The notes below the pieces were generated by a model that was given only the letters and a program-made list of their open reading frames with translations, had not been told where the DNA came from and did not search any database. Made by a program: the position numbers and the translations under genes. Of a DNA stretch of 15,731 bases, positions 9,701-15,335 are shown piece after piece (position 1 is the first letter of the stretch; each line of letters starts with the position of its first letter). The DNA is from Bacteroidota bacterium (GTDB taxonomy: Bacteria; Spirochaetota; Spirochaetia; JABMQR01). The DNA lies in the NCBI GenBank assembly GCA_013202335.1, contig JABMQR010000300.1, positions 1 through 15,731 of the forward strand, given 5' to 3'.

Positions 9701-12408
9701 GGAGACACATTTATTAATAACGAGCGTGACATAGAGGCTATATGGGAACCCAGCGGCATGTCATTCGGCTTCTGAAAATAAGCAAAAAGAGAAGCCAGGA
9801 TCGGGGAAACAAAAACAATGCCGGCGATTGACAGAGTCCATAACAATGGATTGCATAGAAAAGTCCAGCCGATAACCAGAAGGATTGTCAGGGCTGCAGA
9901 TGTAACACTACGTCTCAGGTTATCCAGGATTTTCCACTTTGACAAAACCGATAGAACATTTTTATGAGTCTCACCGCCGAAAGTAGGCACTATAGGAAAT
10001 AGCCAACGCAGCAATTGCCAATCGCCGCGTATCCAGCGTCGGCGACGGTCAGTATCCGAGCGGTATGTTAATGGGACTTCTTCGAATAACTGTATATCAC
10101 TGACCAGGCCAGCTCGTGCATAGCATCCTTCCAGCAGATCATGACTGAGAATACGGTTTTCGGGAAACCTCCCTTTTAATGCCAATTCAAAAACCTCAAC
10201 GTCGTATATTCCCTTTCCGATATAAGACCCTTCACCAAATAGATCCTGATACACATTGGATACAGCCCGTGTATATGGATCCAGACCTGAATCACTGCTG
10301 TTAAGCCATGCGTAAAGCGACCGGTAAGCTGCGGGTAAACTCGCAGCCACACGTGGTTGTAAAATCCCGTAACCTTCTACAACACGGCTCCGTTTTTCGT
10401 CATACCGGGCACGATTAAGCGGATGAGCCATGGTTCCGATAAGCTCTCTTGCAGTGTCACGCGATAACAGGGTGTCTGTGTCAAGGGTAATAACATATTT
10501 TACAGAAGTGAGATGAGCGGTTTTACCGACGATCAATTCAAAAGGATCTCTTTCCCCATCACGGAGGAGTGCATTCAGGTCCGCCAGCTTTCCACGTTTT
10601 CGCTCATACCCCATCCATGAACTTTCGCAGGCATTCCATTTCCGTCCTCTATGAAAAAGAAATAACGGATCACATTGGGGGTTCCGGTAAAGGTTGTTGA
10701 GTTCTTCGATTTTCTGCTGTGCGTAGGCAACAAGCTCTGCATCAGACGGCAAAACTTCTTCTTCAGCGTCCAGAAAGTCGGTCAGCAAACCAAAAAACAG
10801 ATTGTCATCACGGTTTGCAAGAAATCGCACTTCCATGTCTTCGATCAAATGCTCTACATGGCTCAAGCTTGAGAGCATTGCCGGGATTACAACCAGCGTA
10901 CGGGATTCGGGAGGAATTCCATCCGAAAAATCCATACGCGGCAATAAATGGGGTAGAGAAGATACGGTTACCAGCCAGTTGACCAGTGCAATCGACAGAC
11001 CACAGGTACACAGAAAAGACAACAAGCCGGTTACAACCAATGCCCAACCGGACAATCCGCTGTAATGGGCTCCTGCGGTAAGCTCAGCAGCGCAGATGAC
11101 TGCAAGGGAAACGACAGAACCAATATACAATACCAGGTTTCCGCTATGTCCAAGATTCCGGAATATTTCTGCCGGAGTCAGGCGTACATGTGACATTCGC
11201 CTGAGCAACACGAATCCTTTATCCAGTAAATAAAAGCCGACATGGGATACGCGCTCATCAACTCCTGTTTTCTGTTTCTGTTTCTGTGCCAATTGTATCG
11301 CGTTAAGCGCAACAGCTTGTTCTGTTAGACCGCTTCTTTTGGCAGTTTTTTCTATCACATGCCGATACTGATCGCGAGTCATAAAATCCATTTTCCCGTA
11401 ATATCCGGAGGGATCCTCACGTAATATTTTTTCTACTACACTGGTACTTTCAACGAACTTTTTCCAATCATAGGCACCAAGAGAACGAAGACTGCGAATG
11501 GTATTGCTGACAGAAACCTGATCGGCTGCCTGCTGTTGTATTTCGGACTGAACAAGCAACTCAATGGTTAGCCCGGTCTTGGAGAGCCACTGCTCAATCA
11601 ACATCAACGGTAATGCAAGAGCCGCACCCTTACCCTGCAGCCTGCGTGCAAGTTCTGCAACAAAGGAACTGACCATCAGTTGTTCAGAACGGGCCATATC
11701 AGCAACTAGTAAAATCAGATTTTTCGGTTCAGATTCGGCCATACAAATCATGCGGTCTGCCCAGACAGCTGCATTTTTTTGGGTATACATTTCTTTTGCA
11801 ATCCGGATTGCAACCCGTCGGAGATTTTCAACCAGGGCGAGGCGCAGCATGATAGGAATTGCCCATAGTTCACCAAGTGTCAAAGTGGAAACCGATTGAT
11901 ATGCATTAATAAAACCGGGAAGAGTTTCAGGATCAACGCGTCCGTCTCCGTGTGAAATTCGCTCCAGGGCGATGTCATACACACGAGGGAGGCCGGAAGA
12001 TGTTCTGTTCTGCAAACGGGGAAGTTCCCTGTTATAGCCCTTAGGGAGGTCTCGCTTGCTTGTACGAATATGATCTTCGATCAGATAAAAATTGTCGAGC
12101 AGCCAATCGCCTGCAGGGGCTATCTGCCTGTTTGCGGATACCGCCTCGGTAAACAGAGTCCGGACATCCTCCAGAACAGTTTTATTTTTCTCCAGTCGAC
12201 TGAGAAGTCTGTCGCAATGTATACATGACTTACTTAAATGGTGTGATTCGGCAAGACTTTTTCCGTGGGTTTGCATATGTTCGGGACTGAATAACTCTGA
12301 ATGCAACGGTTTTTCAATTTCGTACCTTTTACGGAAAAAGCGGAGATTGCGCACCCTAAAAAAGGAAAGAACTCCAGATAATAGTCCGTGATTGTTCTTA
12401 TTCAGCAA
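3727..12408 (-). CDS. ndvB: Cyclic beta-1,2-glucan synthase (NdvB/ChvB/Cgs type; GT84 plus GH94)
   Basis: This is a giant inner-membrane enzyme that initiates, elongates, length-controls and cyclises beta-1,2-glucan from UDP-glucose for the periplasm. Its 2893 residues are slightly longer than the rhizobial and Brucella enzymes (about 2830-2870). Order of parts: N-terminal cytosolic region (1-420, with a CIHC pair near residue 70); membrane segments at about 420-480; GT84 glycosyltransferase (about 500-820) with D643-T-D645, SHD757 and the QxxRW motif Q798LLRW802; membrane segments at about 830-1000; glycoamylase-like domain (about 1395-1560, with WGISESGYN and MAHHQGMS); two GH94 beta-sandwich domains starting near 1600 and 2090; and the GH94 phosphorylase (alpha/alpha)6 domain (about 2370-2870) with GDWNDGMN at D2572/D2575 and PPHTGRGGWTWYTGSAGW. 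All key motifs are intact with no frameshift, so it should be functional. The TTG start is chosen for its strong ribosome-binding site. Confidence 0.97.
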   Translation of the reverse strand: MLNKNNHGLLSGVLSFFRVRNLRFFRKRYEIEKPLHSELFSPEHMQTHGKSLAESHHLSKSCIHCDRLLSRLEKNKTVLEDVRTLFTEAVSANRQIAPAGDWLLDNFYLIEDHIRTSKRDLPKGYNRELPRLQNRTSSGLPRVYDIALERISHGDGRVDPETLPGFINAYQSVSTLTLGELWAIPIMLRLALVENLRRVAIRIAKEMYTQKNAAVWADRMICMAESEPKNLILLVADMARSEQLMVSSFVAELARRLQGKGAALALPLMLIEQWLSKTGLTIELLVQSEIQQQAADQVSVSNTIRSLRSLGAYDWKKFVESTSVVEKILREDPSGYYGKMDFMTRDQYRHVIEKTAKRSGLTEQAVALNAIQLAQKQKQKTGVDERVSHVGFYLLDKGFVLLRRMSHVRLTPAEIFRNLGHSGNLVLYIGSVVSLAVICAAELTAGAHYSGLSGWALVVTGLLSFLCTCGLSIALVNWLVTVSSLPHLLPRMDFSDGIPPESRTLVVIPAMLSSLSHVEHLIEDMEVRFLANRDDNLFFGLLTDFLDAEEEVLPSDAELVAYAQQKIEELNNLYRNPQCDPLFLFHRGRKWNACESSWMGYERKRGKLADLNALLRDGERDPFELIVGKTAHLTSVKYVITLDTDTLLSRDTARELIGTMAHPLNRARYDEKRSRVVEGYGILQPRVAASLPAAYRSLYAWLNSSDSGLDPYTRAVSNVYQDLFGEGSYIGKGIYDVEVFELALKGRFPENRILSHDLLEGCYARAGLVSDIQLFEEVPLTYRSDTDRRRRWIRGDWQLLRWLFPIVPTFGGETHKNVLSVLSKWKILDNLRRSVTSAALTILLVIGWTFLCNPLLWTLSIAGIVFVSPILASLFAYFQKPNDMPLGSHIASMSRSLLINVSPIVLTIACLPYDAYFSLGAIIRTCWRMVFTHRNLLEWQPSNVSEQSGHMNLASSFRSMWIAPSLASAILLFLILLQSVSVLAASPILFFWFISPALVWWISRPLSGRKKIMTEDQNIFLRRLSRKTWAFFETFVTAEENWLPPDNFQEIPAAKISHRTSPTNMGLALLANLGARDLGYITDGCLLERTILTLQSMAALKKHRKHFYNWYDTITMQPLLPRYVSTVDSGNLASHLLTLRSGLLALPDEKIPGATIWEGIKDTQMILGEVLEDKQPAVFIQFRKELEAVMSFAPNTLSAVWTSLEQLFSSAEEVYKVLAHRKEPLVKWWAKALKRQCRDSLDELEFLMPWISQDQLYKSEPDFLRVNSFLSLRELFVFESEMIQTFAGRLPELAQLLSDGQTHARERFSSINKAALQIEKFTQMDFVFLYNKHRHLFSIGHKVDSRRKDPGYYDLLASEARMASFIAIAQGQIPQENWFSLRRFLVKSGSESLLLSWSGSMFEYLMPLLVMPTYRGTLLDQTCHVAVRRQIEYGRQRNIPWGISESGYNSYDVSLNYQYRAFGVPGMGLMRGLVEDLVVAPYATALSLMVMPEKACLNLQRLSDSGFEGDYGLYEAIDYTKSRVQSGKSYTIVRSFMAHHQGMSFLSFVSHLLGKPMQKRFELIPIIRATALLLEEKIPRTTFSHSQSTNIPERLTSHGVSAMPVRVFKSYDTPVPEVQLLSNGNYHVMVTNAGGGYSRWKELALTRWHEDTTRDNWGTFVYIRDDRTKEFWSNAYQPTLKHPENYEVVFSEGRAEFRRCDHNFDTYTEIAVSPEDDIELRRVRITNLTQYQRTIEVTSYTEVVIATAASDAAHPDFSNLFIQTEIIEEKQAVLCTRRPRSPEEQFPCMLHLMTVRDAKVVAVSYETDRMQFIGRGNSIVSPKAMKDTGSLSGSQGSVLDPVVAIRQKIVIEPETLVTIDLVTGISDTRESALHLVEKYLGRRFANRVFELSQTHSHLVLQQINATEADANLYNHLASAILYAHSRLRTEAHCIIANHQGQSDLWGYSISGDLPIVLLRIEDPANIILVRQLVQAHSYWHQKGLGVDLVIWNEEYGTYRQQLQEQILGIVTAGSERNVLNRPGGIFVRSVDQISTEDRLLIQAVSRIVLRDSHGTLEDQIEGQSIQKKLIPYLLSSRDVKPRFRATELAARDLLFFNGLGGFSPDGHEYVITTGSSQVTPAPWSNVIANPHFGTVVSESGMSYTWSGNAHEFRLTPWYNDPVSDVSGEALYIRDEESGEFWSPTLLPRCGKEPYVSRHGFGYSVFEHSELGIHSELCVFVALAAPVKFMILKIRNDSGRSRRLSTTAYAELVLGDLRAKSSMHVVTEVDSGTGALFARSWHNTEFAGTTVFLDVTGDNRTVTGDRTEFIGRNGTLANPEAMTRVNLSGVTGPAHDPCAAIQVPFVLANGKECEIVFKLGAGSNTDEASALVHRFQTTDSVREALDEVRSYWNHATSKVQLETPDASLNVLANGWLVYQVLSCRLWGRSGFYQSGGAFGYRDQLQDVMALVYTEPTIVREHILLCAAHQFVEGDVQHWWHPPAGRGSRTHCSDDYLWLPLATCRYISITGDTGILDDIIPFIEGHQLNLYEESSYNQPSQSEETASLYDHCVRSILYSFPRGAHGLPLIGSGDWNDGMNMVGKEGKGESVWLGFFLYTVLLQFSEIALQHKDPAFAERCLKEAHELSRNIEKNAWDDSWYRRAWFDDGSPLGSSSNTECQIDSIAQSWSVLSGAGEPERSRQAMKSLDDFLVNREYDLIQLLEPPFDKSSPNPGYIKGYVPGVRENGGQYTHAAIWAAMAFAKLGDNQRAWELFTMINPINHSVSPEKIAVYKVDPYVMAADVYSLPPHTGRGGWTWYTGSAGWMYRLILESLLGFDLTEDTVRFAPCLPPDWESFKIHYRFRETMYHIEVIQIPASGEMQVCVDGIGQKENTITLADDHAEHRVELRIPLKKT

Positions 12409-12418
12409 TTATCACCTC
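12406..12418 (-). promoter_or_regulatory. Ribosome-binding site and TTG start of ndvB
   Basis: On the minus strand GAGGTGAT, an eight-base complement to the canonical 16S rRNA 3' end, is followed by AA and the TTG codon. The GAGG core is six bases from the TTG. This decides the start in favour of TTG at 12408, although the codon itself is a weak initiator. Confidence 0.75.
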
Positions 12419-12688
12419 GATCATCAGTTTGCAACGCTATAAATTAGTAAAATACCTAAAGCATTGTCTTTGATTAATACAATTTTTAGATGACAACTTT
12501 ATGGTAGTATTTAGTTTTGCATCCTCAATTACATGGACAACACATTCTAACCCATAGTATATTTACAAACTGAACAATTAAAAAATCCCCCGTTACTGGT
12601 TTTCCACATAATGCACATATCCTTATATTACCTTCTTCGTTGGAAGAAACCTCATGCTGGAATTTCCGGGAAATATGTACTAACTGAG

Positions 12689-12719
12689 GCTCTTTCAAAA
12701 TTAATAATTTTGAAAGAGC
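12689..12719. repeat. 31-bp perfect palindrome (left end of the MITE-like element)
   Basis: Two perfectly complementary 15-bp arms, 12689-12703 and 12705-12719, flank a single central A. No T-tract follows on either strand, so it is not a standard intrinsic terminator. It would form a strong hairpin in any transcript entering ndvB from the promoter at 12762-12790, or a cruciform in DNA. Confidence 0.85.
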
Positions 12720-12761
12720 TACCTATTAGTCAGAAGTTTTGGGTTTCATTTAATTTGTTGT

Positions 12762-12790
12762 ATTATAACACAATATCTGCTTTTTTCCAA
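12762..12790 (-). promoter_or_regulatory. Sigma70-type promoter inside the MITE-like element, facing ndvB
   Basis: On the minus strand the -35 box is TTGGAA (12790-12785), followed by a 17-bp spacer and a perfect TATAAT -10 (12767-12762), preceded by TG one base upstream (extended -10, TGTTATAAT). Transcription would start near 12755 and run leftward into ndvB, giving a leader of about 345 nt that includes the 31-bp palindrome. It is the best promoter match I see upstream of ndvB; the function is inferred. Confidence 0.55.
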
Positions 12791-12800
12791 AAACTTCAGA

Positions 12801-12839
12801 AGGCAGTTTCTTAAAAATCTTCGATTTTTGAAATTGCCT
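12801..12839. repeat. Imperfect palindrome (right end of the MITE-like element)
   Basis: The arms 12801-12819 and 12823-12839 pair around the three bases TTC with one mismatch and a two-base bulge. The outer arm is the right terminal repeat of the MITE-like element. No T-tract follows, so a terminator role is unlikely. Confidence 0.65.
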
Positions 12840-13070
12840 CAACTACCTGTAAATTATTTTATTGAATAATTTCAATAATCTTCCTGATTCACTTTTTTTA
12901 GTTTCTGTATATTTTGTTATTAATTTGAATTTATTTTAATAAATCGTTTTTTTAATACCTTGGAAAATCTATTGAAGTTACTATGGATTTATAGAATACA
13001 AAAAAATACAGCAGTGCACAAGGTTTTGTATAGAAGAATACTCAGAAAGTTCTTTAGAACAGGGTGAAAT

Positions 13071-13331
13071 TCAGAAGGAGCACAGATTTTCTCTGTACTC
13101 CATATCTACAAAGCGAATCTCATCCTCTGGTATCTTGTGCCCTTTTGCCGTACTACTAGCAGCAACCAGAATCTCACTATTCTCAGGATCATATTGGAAT
13201 TCCGAAATTAGTTTTGCATAGGAGTTGAGCTTCCGCAATCGTTGTGCCCGGGTAAGTTTGAGGTAATCAAGATTAAAATAATCCATGTAGTGTCTAGCCA
13301 TAGCTGTAGTAGCTGAATAATCACTATTCAA
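13071..13331 (-). CDS. Small orphan ORF of unknown function (86 aa), possibly a gene fragment
   Basis: I do not recognise this protein. The frame opens with TTG directly after an in-frame TAG; the first ATG is codon 11 (13301). Neither start has a clear ribosome-binding site. The product is hydrophilic, with an aromatic N-terminal half (HYMDYFNLDYLKLTRAQRL) and an acidic C-terminal part (IPEDEIRFVDMEYREN). There is no signal peptide or membrane segment. A 10-bp hairpin lies across its 3' end (13077-13101). It sits between the MITE-like element and the transposase remnant, with no operon partner. The lack of start signals and the decayed surroundings make a truncated remnant as likely as a working gene. 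Confidence 0.3.
   Translation of the reverse strand: MNSDYSATTAMARHYMDYFNLDYLKLTRAQRLRKLNSYAKLISEFQYDPENSEILVAASSTAKGHKIPEDEIRFVDMEYRENLCSF
13077..13101 (-). other. 10-bp hairpin spanning the 3' end of the small orphan ORF
   Basis: Arms 13077-13086 and 13092-13101 form a 10-bp stem with a five-base loop (GAAAA in minus-strand RNA). One pair is a G-U wobble that exists only in minus-strand RNA; on the plus strand it is a C-A mismatch. This favours a role in a leftward transcript. The downstream tract is only weakly U-rich, so termination is doubtful. Confidence 0.35.
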
Positions 13332-13343
13332 CTAAGCATACGT

Positions 13344-13372
13344 ACAAAGGAGGCCTTTGTTAGTGTTTTTTT
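13344..13372 (+). terminator. Intrinsic-terminator-like hairpin plus T-tract
   Basis: ACAAAGG (13344-13350) and CCTTTGT (13354-13360) form a perfect 7-bp stem with a 3-base loop, followed after five bases by seven consecutive Ts (13366-13372). The shape is that of a plus-strand Rho-independent terminator. However, no recognisable plus-strand gene ends just upstream, and the U-tract is set back from the stem, so it may be a relic. Confidence 0.35.
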
Positions 13373-13559
13373 GACCCTGAATGTATCATGAAAGCATTAC
13401 CAGTGGATTCCAGTTTTACCTGCTGGCACACATATACATCCGTTAATTTATTGGTTGACTCTCACCTTAACCAATTTGCCATATGTAACAAGCTCTGTGA
13501 CTTGCTTTGTCTTACCCAATGTGAGATTTTTTCCACTTAGTTTTCAGTTTAATCTTAGA

Positions 13560-14005
13560 CTCTACACGGCCGAAAAGGCTGTTGAGTTTCTCGGTTGGTA
13601 TTCCTTGCGTTGGCGGATAGAATATTGGCATAGGGTTTTGAAGACAGGGTGTCGCATCGAGGGATGTGCACACCGAAGTGCCGAACGACTAAAACGAGCT
13701 ATCGCGATTGATCTGGTTATTGCCTGGCGTATCATGCTGATGACGCTTCTCGGTAGAGAAGCTCCGGAGTTACCTGCAGAAGTGTTATTCACTGATCTTG
13801 AAATAAAAGTGTTAGATGCTTGTGCAAAAAAAAACGATTGAAACCGCCTGCAAACCTTGGTGAAGCGGTTGTTCGGGTTGCCCGTATGGGGGGGGGAGGT
13901 TATCTTTCCCGGATGCACGATCCTCCGCCAGGACATCAACTAATGTGGCGAGGGTATGCACACTTGCAGTTGCTGTGTGAAGGGTTTTCGATCAGAGATG
14001 GTTGA
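13560..14005 (+). pseudogene. IS4-type transposase remnant: C-terminal third only, with a frameshift
   Basis: DDE transposases of this family cut and paste their own IS. Only the C-terminal part remains. It starts at LYTAEKAVEFLGWY and contains the IS4 signature Y-x2-R-x3-E-x6-K (in YSLRWRIEYWHRVLK), followed by TGCRIEGC and a helical segment. The frame then hits TGA at 13839-13841 directly after a run of nine As (13826-13834). The conserved C-terminal end (PPANLGEAVVRVAR, then DPPPGHQLMWRGYAHLQL, stop at 14005) continues in the +2 frame from 13820. One extra A would rejoin the two. A run of nine Gs (13888-13896) adds about two Gly codons where relatives usually have a single GG. About 300 N-terminal residues, including the first catalytic Asp positions, are missing, and the 13332-13559 region shows no recognisable transposase, so the gene is dead. 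Confidence 0.85.
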
Positions 14006-14056
14006 AGTGAAACACTATTTCTGGGTAATGGGCAGGGCTTGCCCGTGGGTATCTAC

Positions 14057-14083
14057 AATATTCGAATTTTGAAATTATCTCAA
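14057..14083. repeat. Second copy of the MITE right end, probable right inverted repeat of the decayed IS
   Basis: These 27 bases match 12816-12842, the right end of the MITE-like element, at 23 positions in the same orientation, including the core TTTTGAAATT. The repeat lies about 50 bp after the last codon of the transposase remnant, where the right end of an IS would be expected. The stretch 14006-14056 between them holds only a short GGGCA/TGCCC stem (14030-14044). No matching left end was found near 13332-13560. Confidence 0.6.
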
Positions 14084-14121
14084 TCTATACAAACTTCAGA
14101 AAAAGTTTGGGATATTTTGTA

Positions 14122-15174
14122 TTATATACCTGCAGACCTGTCCTGCATCAGCTGCTCAGCATGATCATTTACTGTGGTATCCAGGGAACGAAATTTAACA
14201 CCCAGCTCAGTTCTCGCTTTTGCGGTATTTAGTACAAGTGGAATACCATAATTATTTTTTATATATTTCCATGAAAATCCGAGCGCCGGACCAATAAAAT
14301 AGAACAGGAACTTCGGAAGTTTAAAAGAACGGATTTTCACTTTTTTCCCATATTGTTTCTTTATTATTTTAGCTATTTTGATAAAGCTAGCTGTTTCAGA
14401 GCTTAAAATATGCCTTCCTGCAGCTGAGAGATTCTCTAAACCGCGAATATGTGCATCAGCAACATCGCGCACATCAACAATACCAAAATGGAGATCGGGG
14501 GTACCAAATTTCAATTGGCCGTTTAATACCCGCTGTATAAAGTTAGCACTTACTCCATCTGTGCGTTTAAGAAGCGACGGCCCCAATACGAAGGCAGGAT
14601 TCATTACCACCAAATCCCAATTATCCTGAGAAACAGCAATTTCCCATGCTCTCTTTTCCGCCAGAGTTTTTGAGTATGAATACGGCTGATACGTGAAACT
14701 TGCAGTTTCATTCCAATGATCTTCATTGATACTTTCAATATTATTATGCACCAGTTCGCTGTTATCAGTAAAAATCGCCGCAACACTTGATGTGAAAACA
14801 ATCCGCTTTATTGATTTAATCCGACATGCGGTTTCCAGAACATTAGCGGTGCCTTTTACTGCAGGATTAATGATTTCCTCAATAGGGTTTTTTACGGTAT
14901 TGTTAACAAAGGGACTGGCCGTATGCATTACTGCTGAACATCCGCTCATCGCTTCCGTAAATGAGTTTGGTTCCAATAAATCAGCTTTAAATAAAAACAA
15001 TTTGTCGCTGTATGTATCTGCCAAATTCCGTAAAAATGCTGTTTTATCTGAATTTTCAGGATCCCTGACTGTAGTATGAACTGAATATCCCTGTTCCAGT
15101 AACTTTACAATTATCCAGGAAGCAATATATCCGCTTCCACCTGTTACTAATACAGGAGCCTGCTTTTTATCCAT
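14122..15174 (-). CDS. Extended short-chain dehydrogenase/reductase (dihydroflavonol-4-reductase / aldehyde reductase-like)
   Basis: This is a 350-residue NAD(P)-dependent oxidoreductase of the extended SDR (epimerase/DFR-like) superfamily. The Rossmann motif TGGSGYIA is at residues 11-18, followed by TTVRDP with Arg37, which in DFR-like members favours NADPH. The catalytic elements are FTSS (Ser129/130) and Y165-S-Y-S-K169. A substrate-domain NPAFVLGPSL and a conserved VDVRDVADAH follow. The closest known types reduce carbonyl groups of aldehydes, ketones or flavonoid-like compounds; the substrate here cannot be told. The ATG at 15174 is chosen because AGAGG lies six bases upstream; a GTG ten codons earlier (15204) lacks such a site and would add a non-conserved tail. 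It stands alone on the minus strand, about 140 bp downstream of ppiC. Its end shows no strong terminator, only a weak 7-bp stem at 14090-14109. Confidence 0.85.
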   Translation of the reverse strand: MDKKQAPVLVTGGSGYIASWIIVKLLEQGYSVHTTVRDPENSDKTAFLRNLADTYSDKLFLFKADLLEPNSFTEAMSGCSAVMHTASPFVNNTVKNPIEEIINPAVKGTANVLETACRIKSIKRIVFTSSVAAIFTDNSELVHNNIESINEDHWNETASFTYQPYSYSKTLAEKRAWEIAVSQDNWDLVVMNPAFVLGPSLLKRTDGVSANFIQRVLNGQLKFGTPDLHFGIVDVRDVADAHIRGLENLSAAGRHILSSETASFIKIAKIIKKQYGKKVKIRSFKLPKFLFYFIGPALGFSWKYIKNNYGIPLVLNTAKARTELGVKFRSLDTTVNDHAEQLMQDRSAGI

Positions 15175-15314
15175 TATTAACCTCTGACAAAACCGGAATA
15201 TCACATATTAATGTTCACAACGGCTTCAATTTTTTTAATAAACTTTTTAATCTGCTGTAAAAATATACTAGTTAATAGATGAATAGAACACTTTTTTCCA
15301 GGAATTTTTGTGTG

Positions 15315-15335
15315 ACTCACCGTTTCCCGGTGAGT
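15315..15335. terminator. Hairpin overlapping the ppiC stop codon, with a T-rich tail on the plus strand
   Basis: ACTCACCG and CGGTGAGT form a perfect 8-bp stem with a 5-base loop, followed on the plus strand by TTTTATTAT. It therefore looks like a terminator for rightward transcription, although no rightward gene ends here. On the ppiC strand no T-tract follows directly, so there it would act at most as a 3' stabilising hairpin. The stem includes the last codons and stop of ppiC. Confidence 0.35.

Larger units (their letters stand above)
12686..12840. mobile_element. 155-bp MITE-like fold-back element with 4-bp flanking direct repeat
   Basis: The two ends are inverted repeats. The left begins GAGGCTCTTTCAAAA and the right, read on the other strand, begins GAGGCAATTTCAAAA. 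The similarity continues imperfectly inward for about 55 bp on each side, up to AGAAGTTTTGG at 12733-12742 and its partner at 12787-12797. Each end is also a palindrome in its own right. AACT directly precedes the element (12682-12685) and directly follows it (12841-12844), as expected for a 4-bp target-site duplication. It has no coding capacity of its own, so it would have to be moved in trans. One end recurs at 14057-14083 next to an IS4-type transposase remnant, the likely family of its mobiliser. The alternative is a local RNA/DNA structure without mobility. Confidence 0.6.
12421..13070. other. AT-rich non-coding stretch upstream of ndvB
   Basis: I see no convincing gene here. The left part (12421-12685) would be the ndvB leader. 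It contains small dyads: TTCTTC/GAAGAA at 12633-12648 and a 13-bp palindrome centred on 12668. The middle (12686-12840) is the MITE-like element described separately. The right part (12841-13070) is very AT-rich, with an 8-bp-arm palindrome TTATTGAA/TTCAATAA at 12859-12878 and nothing else I can name. Base composition differs clearly from the flanking genes, consistent with an accessory insertion zone. Confidence 0.7.

Noticed and set aside
12421..12540. A native sigma70 promoter close to the ndvB start
   Set aside because: Only weak -35/-10 pairs with poor spacing are visible, clearly inferior to the one at 12762-12790; not strong enough to annotate.
12689..12719. 31-bp palindrome as an intrinsic terminator
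   Set aside because: No T-tract follows on either strand and the stem is AT-rich. A mobile-element end or leader hairpin fits better.
12611..12814. Plus-strand 67-codon reading frame in the ndvB upstream region
   Set aside because: It runs through the palindromes of the MITE-like element, has no ribosome-binding site, and its product has low complexity with no recognisable motif.
12686..14083. A single intact insertion sequence from the left MITE end to the repeat at 14057-14083
   Set aside because: The length is IS-like, but only the last third of a transposase is present, the interior holds an unrelated minus-strand frame, and the MITE has its own flanking duplication at 12841-12844.
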